Shown: in pieces, positions 44,418 through 53,717 of the stretch
Layout: each line of letters starts with the position of its first letter
How positions within the stretch are numbered: the first letter of the stretch is position 1
Assembly (NCBI RefSeq): GCF_031179985.1
Contig: NZ_JAPSHJ010000009.1
Span: 62,001 to 126,000, forward strand
DNA length: 64,000 nt
Reading direction: 5' to 3'
Source of the DNA: Arthrobacter sp.
Lineage (GTDB): Bacteria; Actinomycetota; Actinomycetes; Actinomycetales; Micrococcaceae
The notes under the pieces: model-generated
The model's database searches: none
What the model saw: the letters and a program-made list of their open reading frames with translations, nothing else
Told to the model about the DNA's origin: nothing
Position numbers and translations under genes: made by a program

Positions 44418-46196
44418 ATGACCGAGACGCTCTTTGGTGGACCCACACTGCCTCCCGCTTACCCGGAGCGGGCCGCGTGGGGAACCGCACAGAAACTCAG
44501 GGCCTGGCAGCAGGAAGCCCTCGACAGGTATTTCACGGCACAGCCCAAGGACTTCCTTGCTGTAGCAACCCCGGGTGCTGGAAAAACCACTTTCGCGCTC
44601 CGTGTCGCCTCGATGCTTATAGAGTCCGGTGCTGTGAACCGCGTGACCATCGTGGCCCCAACCGATCACCTCAAACGGCAGTGGGCTGACGCCGCAGCCA
44701 AGGTGGGGATCGCGATTGACCCTAACTTCAAGAACGCCGACGGCCAGCACGGCCGGGGGTTCATCGGCGTTGCCGTCACCTACGCCCAGGTTGCCAGTAA
44801 ACCCATGCTGCACCGGGCAAAAACGGAAGCGGCCCGCACACTGGTGATCCTTGACGAGATCCACCACGGCGGCGAGGCGCTCTCCTGGGGCGACGGCCTG
44901 CGGGAGGCTTTTGATCCAGCAGCACGCCGTTTGTCGCTCACAGGTACCCCCTTCCGCTCCGACACTTCCCCTATTCCCTTTGTGGAGTACGCCGAAGACC
45001 GGGACGGCATCCGCCGCTCCAAAGCGGACTATACATACGGCTACGGAAACGCTCTCCGCGACCACGTGGTCCGCCCGGTCATGTTCATGGCCTACTCGGG
45101 ACAGATGCGGTGGCGTACCAGTGCTGGTGAAGAAATGGCGGCTTCCCTGGGTGAAGCCGCCGTCACCAAGGACGTCACCTCCCAGGCCTGGCGGACGGCG
45201 TTAAATCCGGCAGGGGAATGGATTCCGGCCGTGCTGGCGGGGGCAGATAAGCGGCTTAGCGAAGTCCGACGTACAGTGCCCGACGCCGGTGGCCTGGTCA
45301 TCGCGACGGATCACGAGGACGCAAGGGCCTACGCAGGCCAGTTGAAGAAGATTACCGGTGAATCGCCCACTGTGATCCTTTCCGATGACGCGAAGGCCTC
45401 GAGCAAGATCGAGGAATTCACGGCAAGTGACAAGCGGTGGATGGTCGCCGTGCGGATGGTCTCTGAAGGCGTAGACGTTCCACGGCTCTCAGTGGGCGTC
45501 TACGCAACATCCACGTCCACCCCGCTGTTTTTTGCCCAGGCTGTGGGAAGGTTTGTCCGCGCGCGGAAGCGCGGAGAAACGGCGTCGGTATTCCTGCCAT
45601 CTGTCCCCCAACTGATGGCGCTTGCCAACTCGATGGAGGCCGAACGCGACCATGCGCTGGACCGCCCGGAGAAGGAGGACGGCGATGGCCTTTTTAACCC
45701 GGAAGATTCGCTGATTGATGAGGCGAACCGCGAGGAGAAGGCCTCAGATTCGCTGACCAAGGGCAAGTTCGAGGCGCTGGATTCCCAGGCCTCCTTTGAC
45801 CGGGTGCTGTTCGACGGCGGCGAGTTCGGTACCGGGGGCGAAGTCGGTTCTGAGGACGAGATGGACTTCCTGGGCATTCCGGGGCTTTTGGATGCCGAGC
45901 AGGTGGGTACGCTGCTGAGGCAGCGCCAGCATGAACAGCAGAGCCGCAAGAAGCTGAGGTCACCGGAGGCCACCGCTCCCGCCGCAGCTGTTCCGGACCA
46001 CCGCATGCTGATGGATCTGCGGAACGAGTTGGCCAAGAACGTTGCTGCATGGTCTGCCCGGACGGGTACACCGCACGGCGTTGTCCACACCAAACTGCGA
46101 ACAGTGTGCGGCGGGCCTCCCGTGGCGCAGGCCAACGAAGAGCAGCTTCAGAGCCGCCTTCGCAAACTGCAGGATTGGTTTATCGGACGAAAGTAG
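44418..46196 (+). CDS. DEAD/DEAH-box superfamily 2 helicase
   Basis: 592 residues. Walker A VATPGAGKTTFALRVA (about residue 50), motif II ILDEIHHGGEA (DEIH), motif III LTGTPFRSDTSPIP and, in the second RecA domain, KRWMVAVRMVSEGVDVPRL and FFAQAVGRFVRARKRGE (motif VI). The C-terminal 200 residues are charged with few recognisable domains. The pattern resembles SF2 restriction-type or DNA repair helicases (UvrB/type I R-like), with no nuclease or methylase nearby. ATG 44418 chosen as MTETLFGGPTLPPAYPERAAW precedes the conserved helicase region. Confidence 0.88.
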   Translation: MTETLFGGPTLPPAYPERAAWGTAQKLRAWQQEALDRYFTAQPKDFLAVATPGAGKTTFALRVASMLIESGAVNRVTIVAPTDHLKRQWADAAAKVGIAIDPNFKNADGQHGRGFIGVAVTYAQVASKPMLHRAKTEAARTLVILDEIHHGGEALSWGDGLREAFDPAARRLSLTGTPFRSDTSPIPFVEYAEDRDGIRRSKADYTYGYGNALRDHVVRPVMFMAYSGQMRWRTSAGEEMAASLGEAAVTKDVTSQAWRTALNPAGEWIPAVLAGADKRLSEVRRTVPDAGGLVIATDHEDARAYAGQLKKITGESPTVILSDDAKASSKIEEFTASDKRWMVAVRMVSEGVDVPRLSVGVYATSTSTPLFFAQAVGRFVRARKRGETASVFLPSVPQLMALANSMEAERDHALDRPEKEDGDGLFNPEDSLIDEANREEKASDSLTKGKFEALDSQASFDRVLFDGGEFGTGGEVGSEDEMDFLGIPGLLDAEQVGTLLRQRQHEQQSRKKLRSPEATAPAAAVPDHRMLMDLRNELAKNVAAWSARTGTPHGVVHTKLRTVCGGPPVAQANEEQLQSRLRKLQDWFIGRK

Positions 46197-46199
46197 CTC

Positions 46200-46838
46200 T
46201 TAGGCGAGATCCACGCCGCCCAGTTCCATTTCAGCGTAGGCATCGTCGAGGTCAGGAGCGATCCCGGCTGTCAGTTCACGCATCACGGTGACCGAGTAGC
46301 CTGCCTGGACAGCATCAAGGGCCGTCGCCATCACGCAGTAGTCAGTGGCGAGCCCTACGACGACGACATCCTCCACGTCATGGCTCTGCAGCCAGTCGTC
46401 CAGTCCGATGGCGTCCTCGTCCGCCGCGAATGCTTCCGCGTCTTCAACCAGGGGTGCTCCTCCGGGCTTCCGTTCACCCGTAGGAACAGCGTCCTCCGGT
46501 GCCAGCACACCCTCGAAGCCCGAGTAGGCGGCGGTGTATTGGCCCTTTTGGAAGTAGGCGTCGATGTATTCTGTGTCGAGGTCCGGGTGCAGTTCTGCAC
46601 CGCGGGTTCCAGCCACACAATGCGGGGGCCAGGTGTCAACGAAATCAGGCTGTTCGGCGAAATGGTCCCCGGGCTGGATGTGCCAGTCCTGCGTGGCCAC
46701 GACGTGGTCGAACTGGTTGTGATGGGTGTCCACATATTCGCTGATGGCGGCTGCAACGTCTGCGCCGCCCTTCACCGGAAGGGACCCTCCTTCGCAGAAG
46801 TCATTTTGTACATCAACAATGATCAGGGCACGGGACAT
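46200..46838 (-). CDS. pncA: Nicotinamidase (isochorismatase family)
   Basis: Hydrolyses nicotinamide to nicotinate. 212 residues. Catalytic triad visible: Asp in LIIVDVQNDFCEGGSL, Lys in YFQKGQYTAAYSGFEG and Cys in VVGLATDYCVMATALDA; metal-binding ATQDWH and FxxxWPPHCVAGTRGAEL agree with nicotinamidases. It begins directly after the stop of pncB with no gap, so the two form an operon feeding the Preiss-Handler pathway. Confidence 0.93.
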   Translation of the reverse strand: MSRALIIVDVQNDFCEGGSLPVKGGADVAAAISEYVDTHHNQFDHVVATQDWHIQPGDHFAEQPDFVDTWPPHCVAGTRGAELHPDLDTEYIDAYFQKGQYTAAYSGFEGVLAPEDAVPTGERKPGGAPLVEDAEAFAADEDAIGLDDWLQSHDVEDVVVVGLATDYCVMATALDAVQAGYSVTVMRELTAGIAPDLDDAYAEMELGGVDLA

Positions 46839-48167
46839 TCAGTCCTCCTCGTAAACAGTAGGGATGGCGGGTTCGCCACGCTGCAGGCGGTTGACCACAG
46901 CGGGCAGCTCTGCCATTGAATCCATATGCCGTTGGCGGGCCCGGACAACACCCTCGGGCCCCGTCCAGCCGGGCAGGAGCTCGCCGTTCTTAATGAACTG
47001 CTGGAGGAGCATCCGGTCATTTCCGTCGTCCTCGGGGTGGTGGCCGACTCCCAGGATTTCCTGCGAGGCGATGCCTTGCTCGTTCAGCCGGCGCAGCGCG
47101 TATTTCCGTCCGCCCCTGCTCGCCTTGTTCTTGGCGGCCTTGGCCACTGACACGAAGTCGCCGTTGTCGTCTGTCCGGCTCACCAGTTTGTAGACCATGC
47201 TTGCGGTCGGAGCGCCCGAACCTGTGACCAAAGAGGTCCCGACGCCGTAGGAATCGACGGGTGCGGACTGCAGCGCTGCGATGGCGTACTCGTCCAGGTC
47301 AGACGTAACGACAATTTTTGTGTTGTGGTTGCCGAGGTCGTCCAGGAGCTGCCTGACCCACTGGGCCTGCGCTATCAGGTCGCCGGAGTCCAGGCGGACG
47401 GCGCCCAAGGAGGGCCCCGCAAGCTCAACGGCGGTCCTGACGCCGGCCTCGACGTCGTACGTATCCACGAGCAGCGAGGTGCCGGGGCCCATCGAGGCGA
47501 TCTGCGCCTCGAACGCTTGCCGCTCCGAGTCATGGAGCAGGGTGAACGAATGGGCGGCGGTGCCGACCGTTTTTATTCCGTACCTGAGGCCTGCCTCCAG
47601 GTTTGAGGTGCTGGCGAAGCCGGCGACGACGGCGGCACGGGCGGCCGCTGCTGCGGATTCCTCCTGGGTGCGGCGGGAACCCATTTCGATGCATGGACGG
47701 TTTCCGGCAGCCGTCACCATTCGGGAGGCCGCAGAAGCAATGGCGCTGTCATGGTTCAGCACTGACAGGACATAGGTTTCAAGAATGCAGGCTTCAGCGA
47801 AGGTAGCTTCGACGATCAGGATGGGGGAGTAGGGAAAGTACGCTTCGCCCTCCGCATAACCCCAGACGTCCCCAGAGAACCTGTACGTGGACAGATACTC
47901 CAGCGTCTCCTCGTTCACGATCTGGTTGCGGCGCAGGAAATCGAGTTCAGCGGGCCCGAAGCGAAAGTCCGCTATGCCCTCAAGCAGCCGTCCTGTACCG
48001 GCAACAATGCCGTAACGGCGGCCGTCGGGAAGGCGCCGGGCGAAGGCCTCAAAAACGCATTTCCGCTGTGCGGCGCCGGAGTGCAGCGCGGCCTGGAGCA
48101 TGGTCAGCTCGTAATGGTCGGTGTACAAGGACGTCCGGGGATGGTCCCGGCCAGCAGGGGTACTCAC
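46839..48167 (-). CDS. pncB: Nicotinate phosphoribosyltransferase
   Basis: Forms nicotinate mononucleotide from nicotinate and PRPP for NAD salvage. 442 residues. Family features: SLYTDHYELTMLQAALHSGAA, FEAFARRLPDGRRYGIVAGTG, IEMGSRRTQEESAAAAARAA, GTAAHSFTLLHDSE, LVDTYDVEAGV, VRLDSGDLIAQAQWVRQLLDDLG and YGVGTSLVTGSGAPTASMVYKL. GTG start; a TAGAGT box six bases upstream indicates a leaderless transcript. Operon with pncA. Confidence 0.94.
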   Translation of the reverse strand: MSTPAGRDHPRTSLYTDHYELTMLQAALHSGAAQRKCVFEAFARRLPDGRRYGIVAGTGRLLEGIADFRFGPAELDFLRRNQIVNEETLEYLSTYRFSGDVWGYAEGEAYFPYSPILIVEATFAEACILETYVLSVLNHDSAIASAASRMVTAAGNRPCIEMGSRRTQEESAAAAARAAVVAGFASTSNLEAGLRYGIKTVGTAAHSFTLLHDSERQAFEAQIASMGPGTSLLVDTYDVEAGVRTAVELAGPSLGAVRLDSGDLIAQAQWVRQLLDDLGNHNTKIVVTSDLDEYAIAALQSAPVDSYGVGTSLVTGSGAPTASMVYKLVSRTDDNGDFVSVAKAAKNKASRGGRKYALRRLNEQGIASQEILGVGHHPEDDGNDRMLLQQFIKNGELLPGWTGPEGVVRARQRHMDSMAELPAVVNRLQRGEPAIPTVYEED

Positions 48168-48173
48168 AAATTC

Positions 48174-48179
48174 ACTCTA
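48174..48179 (-). promoter_or_regulatory. -10 element of a leaderless pncB-pncA promoter
   Basis: TAGAGT on the minus strand ends six bases before GTG 48167. No Shine-Dalgarno sequence is present. Confidence 0.55.
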
Positions 48180-48265
48180 GTCCCCACCGGCTCCCTCGTC
48201 TCGCTTCGCTTCGCCGCGGGGCCCGCGCCAGCGTGGGCCCATCCGGCGCGGGCCCAGCATCCCCA

Positions 48266-48271
48266 TAGAAT
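48266..48271 (+). promoter_or_regulatory. -10 element of a leaderless clpS promoter
   Basis: TAGAAT ends six bases before ATG 48278; there is no ribosome-binding site. It is back to back with the pncB box 90 bases away. Confidence 0.6.
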
Positions 48272-48277
48272 GGACAG

Positions 48278-48646
48278 ATGACCCTCAGCGTTGCGCTCGG
48301 CCCCGATACGAGGGAGAGCACCCAGACCGGAACAGTGGTGTCAGCCGATTCCCTGACCGCCCCGGACGTCCCCTGGAACCTCGTGATCTGGAACGATCCG
48401 GTGAACCTGATGAGCTACGTCAGCTTCGTTTTCCGGAGCTACTTCGGATATTCGGAGACGAAGGCGGACAAGCTCATGATGGAAGTCCACAAGAAGGGCC
48501 GCTCCATCGTGGCCCACGGCAGCAAGGAGCAGGTGGAGCAGCATGCCGTCGCAATGCACGGCTATGGGCTCTGGGCCACGGTGGAGAAGGCCACCAGCGG
48601 CGGCAAGGACGGCACCTCCGGCAAGGGCAAGGGAAAACGTGGCTAA
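48278..48646 (+). CDS. clpS: ATP-dependent Clp protease adaptor ClpS
   Basis: N-end rule adaptor that hands substrates to ClpA/ClpC. 122 residues with a disordered N-terminus and the ClpS core: PWNLVIWNDPVNLMSYVSFVFRSYFGYSETKADKLMMEVHKKGRSIVAHGSKEQVEQHAVAMHGYGLWATVEK reads through the substrate pocket (WNDPVNLMSYV) and the HKKGRSIV stretch. The C-terminal Lys/Gly tail overlaps the next gene by eight bases. Confidence 0.95.
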   Translation: MTLSVALGPDTRESTQTGTVVSADSLTAPDVPWNLVIWNDPVNLMSYVSFVFRSYFGYSETKADKLMMEVHKKGRSIVAHGSKEQVEQHAVAMHGYGLWATVEKATSGGKDGTSGKGKGKRG

Positions 48647-49217
48647 GGCATTCAAATACGGGCTCAAGGGAATCACGGGCTACCTCGAACCGGCCGAACG
48701 GGAACTGCTGCGGGGCCTTTTCGCTGACGTGGTTGCCATGCTGGAGCCTGAGGAGCGGGAGAACCAGGACCCGCTCTCTGCTCTGATAGGACTCGACATG
48801 GAGGTGAAGGAACCCACGGACAGAGCGGTCCGGCGGCTCCTTCCCAACGTCATGAAGGACGACGGCGCCGCGTCACTGGAGTTCCGGCAACTCACCGAAC
48901 GCTCGCTCCGTGAAGGCAAGATCGGCGCCCTGCGGGCTGCCTCGCTGGGCCTGGACAAAGACGATCTGACCCTGACGGAGACTGACGCCAGGCATTGGTC
49001 TACAGCGCTCAATGACGTTCGGCTGGTGTTGGCTGAGCGCTTGGACATCCAGGATGAAGCCGACGCCGAACATGTCCATCTGATGCAGGACTGGTCCCAG
49101 GCTGAAGACGTGGAAAGTTACCTGGCACTCGTCTACAACTTCACCACGTGGCTTCAGGAGTCGCTGGTACAGGCGATGGTGCACTCGCTGGACACCCAAC
49201 CCGGCACGCGGCGTTGA
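48639..49217 (+). CDS. DUF2017 family protein
   Basis: 192 residues, mostly alpha-helical (MAKAFKYGLKGITGYLEPAEREL, ALRAASLGLDKDDLTLTETDARHWSTALNDVRLVLAERL, ESYLALVYNFTTWLQESLVQAM). The family sits after clpS in actinobacteria; a link to Clp-dependent proteolysis is inferred only from position. GTG 48639, inside the end of clpS, follows AAGGGAAAAC. Confidence 0.85.
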   Translation: MAKAFKYGLKGITGYLEPAERELLRGLFADVVAMLEPEERENQDPLSALIGLDMEVKEPTDRAVRRLLPNVMKDDGAASLEFRQLTERSLREGKIGALRAASLGLDKDDLTLTETDARHWSTALNDVRLVLAERLDIQDEADAEHVHLMQDWSQAEDVESYLALVYNFTTWLQESLVQAMVHSLDTQPGTRR

Positions 49218-49360
49218 TCACGGGCAGAGGTCTCCCCACACTCCGCAGGATTGTCCGGCCTTCCTGTCTCCATGCCGACGATTAGTGTGACCCAACAGAC
49301 ATGAGCCAAGGGACACATCTAATGGCCGGAGCCAGTGGGAAGCCCTATCCTCGAATAATC

Positions 49361-50389
49361 ATGACTTCAGCATCGAGCATGGATCCGGCAGCGGGAGCTG
49401 TATCGGAATCCCAGACAAGCAGCACCTCATCCACTGCTTCGGCCAGCGATATGGGGTCCCGGCCAATAGGTGTCTTCGATTCGGGCGTCGGGGGACTGAC
49501 CGTTGCCCGGTCCATCATTGACCAGTTGCCCAACGAATCCATTCTTTACGTCGGCGATACAGCCAACGGCCCGTACGGCCCGCTGCCCATCGCGGAAGTG
49601 CGCGCCAATGCCCTGGGCGTGATGGACGAACTGGTGGATTCCGGGGTCAAGCTGCTGACCATCGCCTGCAACTCGGCGTCGGCCGCTGTGCTTCGGGATG
49701 CACGCGAACGGTACACAGCCCGTTACGGCATCCCTGTCATCGAAGTCATCCAGCCGGCAGTCCGGCGGGCGGTGGCGGCAACGCGGAGCGGGCGGATCGG
49801 CGTCATCGGAACCTCGGCAACAATCGGGTCACGCGCCTACGACGACACTTTCGCAGCAGCTCCGGATCTGGAGATCACGTCGGTGGCCTGTCCTGCCTTC
49901 GTCAGCTACGTGGAGGCCGGAATTACAACAGGTCCGGAGCTGCTGGCTGTCGCGCGGGAATACCTGGACCCGCTGAAGTCCGCAGGCGTGGACACTGTGG
50001 TCCTGGGCTGTACACACTACCCTCTGCTTACCGGCGTCATTTCCTTCGTGATGGGCGACGACGTCACCCTCGTCTCCAGCGCCGAAGAAACCGCCAAGGA
50101 CGTCTACCGTGCGTTGGCCACCCGCGGCCTGGAGCGGACATCCGTGAGCCCGCCCGAGCACCACTTCATCGCCACAGGCGATGCTGAGCAGTTCGAATCC
50201 CTTGCCAGGCGTTTCCTCGGCCCCGAGGTGCTGAGCGTGCAGCATGTAGCCCATGTAGCTGCGCAATACCCCACCGGCAGCCTGGCCCGGATCACTCCGG
50301 AAATGATTGCCGCCGCGCGCTCGGGGGGAGTTCGTCCCCGAACCTCCAATTTTGTGGAAAACTCCATTGCAGGAGGTTCCGCGACGTGA
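49361..50389 (+). CDS. murI: Glutamate racemase
   Basis: Supplies D-glutamate for peptidoglycan. The core begins at [18 protein letters not shown] and contains the two catalytic cysteines in [15 protein letters not shown] and [15 protein letters not shown], with DTANGPYGP between. The start is uncertain: ATG at 49301, 49322, 49361 and 49451 are all in frame, none with a good ribosome-binding site. I give 49361 (342 residues) because TATCCT lies nine bases upstream; 49451 ([12 protein letters not shown]) is closest to the usual family start. The Ser-rich N-terminus is not conserved in the family. The stop overlaps the next gene. Confidence 0.92.
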   Translation: MTSASSMDPAAGAVSESQTSSTSSTASASDMGSRPIGVFDSGVGGLTVARSIIDQLPNESILYVGDTANGPYGPLPIAEVRANALGVMDELVDSGVKLLTIACNSASAAVLRDARERYTARYGIPVIEVIQPAVRRAVAATRSGRIGVIGTSATIGSRAYDDTFAAAPDLEITSVACPAFVSYVEAGITTGPELLAVAREYLDPLKSAGVDTVVLGCTHYPLLTGVISFVMGDDVTLVSSAEETAKDVYRALATRGLERTSVSPPEHHFIATGDAEQFESLARRFLGPEVLSVQHVAHVAAQYPTGSLARITPEMIAAARSGGVRPRTSNFVENSIAGGSAT

Positions 50390-51183
50390 AGCTGACCATA
50401 GTGGGCTGTACAGGGTCCTTTCCGGGCCCGGGATCGCCGGCGTCGTGCTACCTCCTGACTGCCCACGACGGCGAGCGGACGTGGAAAATAGTCCTGGACC
50501 TCGGCAGCGGCGCCCTTGGCGCGATTCAGCGCTACACGGATCTGGAAGACATCGACGCCATCTTCCTGACCCACCTGCACCCGGACCACTGCATGGATCT
50601 GTGCGGGCTCCATGTCGCAGTGCGGTGGAAGCCGGGCGGTTGGGGCCGGGACCGGATTCCGGTGTGGGGGCCGGCTGCGACGGCGGACAGGATGGCTACG
50701 GCTTACGGGCTGGAGCTCAATCCGGGCATGCACGAGGAATTCGACTTCAGCAACTGGGCTGAACGCCAACCCGTTGCCCTGGGACCCTTCACTGTTACCC
50801 CGTTCGCCGTCAACCATCCGGTCGAAGAAGCGTATGCCTTGCGGGTGGAGGTGACGGAACCGTCCCGCGAAGGGGTTCCTGTAACACGGGTCCTGACCTA
50901 CTCCGGAGATACTGATTCGTGCAGCGGGCTGGAAGAAGCTGCAAAGGACGCGGATCTTTTCCTTTGCGAGGCCGCGTTTGAGGAAGGACGGGACGACGCC
51001 GTCAAGGATGTGCACCTGACGGGAAAGCGTGCCGGAGAGGCAGCTGCTGCGGCTGGTGCCCGCCGTCTGTTGCTGACACACATTCCGGTGTGGACGTCGC
51101 AGACCACCGTCATGGCGGAGGCACGTCCGGTGTTTTCGGGAGACGTGGCCGTGGCCGTGGCTGGGGTGCACTACACGGTCTGA
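50386..51183 (+). CDS. MBL fold metallo-hydrolase (RNase Z-like)
   Basis: 265 residues. Metal ligands: [16 protein letters not shown] (HxHxDH), SGDT (about residue 173; Asp) and LLLTHIPVW. Similar actinobacterial proteins between murI and rph are often annotated as ribonuclease Z-like or cyclic phosphodiesterase-like; the exact substrate is not known. GTG start, GGAGG upstream, overlapping the murI stop (GTGA). Confidence 0.88.
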   Translation: MKLTIVGCTGSFPGPGSPASCYLLTAHDGERTWKIVLDLGSGALGAIQRYTDLEDIDAIFLTHLHPDHCMDLCGLHVAVRWKPGGWGRDRIPVWGPAATADRMATAYGLELNPGMHEEFDFSNWAERQPVALGPFTVTPFAVNHPVEEAYALRVEVTEPSREGVPVTRVLTYSGDTDSCSGLEEAAKDADLFLCEAAFEEGRDDAVKDVHLTGKRAGEAAAAAGARRLLLTHIPVWTSQTTVMAEARPVFSGDVAVAVAGVHYTV

Positions 51184-51254
51184 GGTCTCCCGCCTGAGCC
51201 GGTCGAGCCAGTCGGATGGGCTTTTCACGGGCGAGCCATGCCATTGTGAGTGGA

Positions 51255-51260
51255 TAAGCT
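51255..51260 (+). promoter_or_regulatory. -10 element of a leaderless rph promoter
   Basis: TAAGCT ends six bases before ATG 51267, with AGGGGC between them; the short purine run could alternatively serve as a weak ribosome-binding site. Confidence 0.5.
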
Positions 51261-51266
51261 AGGGGC

Positions 51267-52025
51267 ATGACTTCTGAAGCACTGACCACCCCTGTTATCC
51301 GCGCCGACGGCCGCACCCCTGACCAACTCCGCCCCATCAGCATCACCCGCGGCTGGTCCAAGCAGGCTGAGGGTTCTGCGCTGATCGAGTTCGGAAACAC
51401 CAGGGTCCTGTGCACCGCATCGCTGACTGAAGGCGTGCCCCGCTGGCTCAAGGGCGAGGGCCGCGGCTGGGTAACTGCTGAGTACGCCATGCTGCCCCGG
51501 GCAACGAACACCCGCTCTGACCGGGAGTCCGTCAAGGGCAAAATCGGCGGACGCACCCATGAAATTTCCCGCCTGATCGGCCGCTCGCTCCGGTCCATCA
51601 TTGACACCAAAGCACTCGGTGAAAACACGATCGTGCTGGACTGTGACGTTCTCCAGGCCGACGGCGGTACCCGCACCGCTGCCATCACTGGCGCCTACGT
51701 TGCCCTGGCCGAGGCCATCCGCTTCGCCCGCGAGAACAAAATCATCTCCCGCAATGCCCAACCTCTGATCGATACCATCGCGGCTGTGTCAGTGGGGATC
51801 ATCGACGGGATCCCGATGCTGGACCTGCCGTACGTTGAGGACGTGCGCGCCGAGACGGACATGAATGTTGTGGTCACCGGCTCCGGCAAGTTCGTGGAGG
51901 TCCAGGGAACCGCTGAAGGAGCGCCCTTTGACCGTGACGAGCTGAACAAGCTGCTGGACCTTGCCCTCCTCGGAACCGGGCAACTGGCAGTGATCCAGCG
52001 CGAAACCCTCGCGGAAGCCCCGTGA
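51267..52025 (+). CDS. rph: Ribonuclease PH
   Basis: Phosphorolytic 3'-5' exoribonuclease that trims tRNA 3' ends. 252 residues. Signature [42 protein letters not shown] (phosphate-binding Arg) and [24 protein letters not shown]; catalytic Asp residues in [33 protein letters not shown]. The stop overlaps rdgB. Confidence 0.96.
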   Translation: MTSEALTTPVIRADGRTPDQLRPISITRGWSKQAEGSALIEFGNTRVLCTASLTEGVPRWLKGEGRGWVTAEYAMLPRATNTRSDRESVKGKIGGRTHEISRLIGRSLRSIIDTKALGENTIVLDCDVLQADGGTRTAAITGAYVALAEAIRFARENKIISRNAQPLIDTIAAVSVGIIDGIPMLDLPYVEDVRAETDMNVVVTGSGKFVEVQGTAEGAPFDRDELNKLLDLALLGTGQLAVIQRETLAEAP

Positions 52026-52708
52026 CCGAAATCGCCGGAACGCACGCCCCCCTCCTTGTCCTGGCGACCCATAACAAGGGAAAACTCCGGGAGCTGCGCG
52101 AACTCCTGCGCGGTCAGGTCCCCGGGCTCGACGTCGATACCCAGGTCATCGATGCCTCCGCCGCAGGTGCGCCGGATGTCCCTGAGACCGGGGTGACCTT
52201 CGCCGAGAACTCCCTCCTCAAGGCACGGGCTGTGGCGGATGCGACAGGACTCCTGGCCATTGCCGACGACTCAGGACTGGCAGTTGATGTCCTGGGCGGC
52301 GCACCGGGGATTTTCTCGGCCCGCTGGTGTGGCCGGCACGGCGACGATGCAGCCAACCTGGAGTTGCTGCTCGCCCAGCTCTCCGATGTACCTGACAGCC
52401 ATCGTGGAGCAGCCTTCGTCTGCGCGGCAGCCTTGGCAGTCCCCTCCAACCCGGGGACAGAGGCTTCCGGTGCCGTCGATCAGGGCCCGGAGGGTAGACA
52501 GATGGTGGAATACGGCCAGCTTGAAGGGACGTTGCTGCGTGAACCCCGCGGCGACGGCGGCTTCGGCTACGATCCGATTCTGCAGCCGATCGGCTATGAC
52601 CGCAGCTGCGCGGAGTTGAGCGCGGAGGAAAAGAACGCGATCAGTCACCGCGGCAAGGCGTTCAGGGCCCTGCTGCCGGCCATCATCGACGCGCTGGCCC
52701 GGCACTAA
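52022..52708 (+). CDS. rdgB: Non-canonical purine NTP pyrophosphatase (RdgB/HAM1)
   Basis: Removes ITP, dITP and XTP from the nucleotide pool. 228 residues. [18 protein letters not shown] at the start, [23 protein letters not shown] (metal/substrate site), [11 protein letters not shown] and [12 protein letters not shown]. An insertion around residues 145-165 ([22 protein letters not shown]) lengthens it over E. coli RdgB (197). GTG start in overlap with the rph stop. Confidence 0.95.
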   Translation: MTEIAGTHAPLLVLATHNKGKLRELRELLRGQVPGLDVDTQVIDASAAGAPDVPETGVTFAENSLLKARAVADATGLLAIADDSGLAVDVLGGAPGIFSARWCGRHGDDAANLELLLAQLSDVPDSHRGAAFVCAAALAVPSNPGTEASGAVDQGPEGRQMVEYGQLEGTLLREPRGDGGFGYDPILQPIGYDRSCAELSAEEKNAISHRGKAFRALLPAIIDALARH

Positions 52709-52729
52709 GACCCGCCCGCCCAGACAAAA

Positions 52730-52787
52730 ACGGCCCTCCCCCGCATGAGCTTTGCTGGCCAGCAGCGTTCATGCGGGGGAGGGCCGT
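52730..52787. terminator. Bidirectional terminator between rdgB and the DedA gene
   Basis: A perfect 19-bp stem (52730-52748 / 52769-52787) closes a 20-base loop that itself contains the palindrome GCTGGCCAGC. On the minus strand it is followed by TTTTTG, on the plus strand by CTTTACC. It lies between convergent genes and can stop both transcripts, better for DedA. Confidence 0.88.
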
Positions 52788-52816
52788 CTTTACCTCGTGA
52801 CCGGGAAGATCAGGAG

Positions 52817-53602
52817 TTACGGGTTGGTTTTGCGTTCGTTCTCCGGGGCGTGCTCTTCGATGAACTCGTCCACTGCATCTGTGCCGTAGGCCGCGGCCTG
52901 CCGCTTGGCCGAGATTCCCTTGAGGACCTCGATGCCGATCGGAATGACGGAGACCAGGACAATGATGATGAAGATGATGTCCAGGTTGTCGCGGACCCAC
53001 GGGATCCGGTCGCCCAGCAGGTAGCCAAGCAGCGTAACGCCGCCGCCCCACAGGAAGGCGCCGATCACGTTGAACAGGAAGAACTTCCGCTTGCTCATCT
53101 GGGCAACACCCACGATCACCGGAACGAAGGTCCTGATGATGGGGACAAACCGGGCCAGGATCAGCGCTTTGCCGCCGTGCTTTTCAAAGAATGCATGGGC
53201 CTTGTCCACGTTCTCACGCTTGAACAGGCGTGAATCCGGCTTGTTGAAGATCGCAGGCCCGGCCTTGGAGCCAATGAGGTAACCGGTCTGGTTTCCCACG
53301 ATCGCAGACACGATGATCAGGGCGGCAAAAAGCCAGATGTTGAACTTGATGGTGTCAGTCGCAACGAGCAGCCCGGCCGTGAAGAGCAACGAGTCACCTG
53401 GAAGAAAGAACCCGATCAGCAGCCCTGTTTCAGCGAAGATGATGCCGCAGACCAGAAGCACTACCCACGGGGCCAAAGCAGGGTCAGCCAAAAAAATCTG
53501 GGGGTTAAGCCAGTCAGGCAGGAACGAGGCCAGGTGCGGTTGTACGGGCCCCGCACCCCCCAATGCGGACACGGCAAAGTCACTCATCGCAGTTAGATTC
53601 AC
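52817..53602 (-). CDS. DedA family membrane protein
   Basis: 261 residues with about six hydrophobic segments. DedA/SNARE-associated motifs: GIIFAETGLLIGFFLPGDSLLFTAGLL, VGNQTGYLIGSKAGPAIF and FEKHGGKALILARFVPIIRTFVPVIVGVAQM (Arg pair). Family members flip or scramble lipid carriers such as undecaprenyl phosphate or support membrane potential. The GTG at 53602 has TAACCT six bases upstream (leaderless); an ATG 15 bases downstream is an alternative. Confidence 0.93.
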   Translation of the reverse strand: MNLTAMSDFAVSALGGAGPVQPHLASFLPDWLNPQIFLADPALAPWVVLLVCGIIFAETGLLIGFFLPGDSLLFTAGLLVATDTIKFNIWLFAALIIVSAIVGNQTGYLIGSKAGPAIFNKPDSRLFKRENVDKAHAFFEKHGGKALILARFVPIIRTFVPVIVGVAQMSKRKFFLFNVIGAFLWGGGVTLLGYLLGDRIPWVRDNLDIIFIIIVLVSVIPIGIEVLKGISAKRQAAAYGTDAVDEFIEEHAPENERKTNP

Positions 53603-53608
53603 GCTTCT

Positions 53609-53614
53609 AGGTTA
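53609..53614 (-). promoter_or_regulatory. -10 element of a leaderless promoter (DedA gene)
   Basis: TAACCT on the minus strand ends six bases before GTG 53602. Confidence 0.55.
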
Positions 53615-53705
53615 CTGGACTGATCCTGTGGACTGGCGCACCGGGCCTTCCCGGCTATCTCTTCCCCATACGGGGAGTCGTAAAGGCCGGCCCTCCTGCC
53701 ACGGC

Positions 53706-53711
53706 TAAAGT
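53706..53711 (+). promoter_or_regulatory. -10 element of a leaderless promoter (exonuclease-BRCT gene)
   Basis: TAAAGT ends six bases before GTG 53718. Divergent from the DedA box about 95 bases away. Confidence 0.55.
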
Positions 53712-53717
53712 TGAGCC

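Noticed and set aside
44418..46196. The SF2 helicase as part of a restriction or phage-defence system
   Set aside because: Neighbours are DUF3039 and NAD salvage genes; no methylase, nuclease or defence gene is adjacent.
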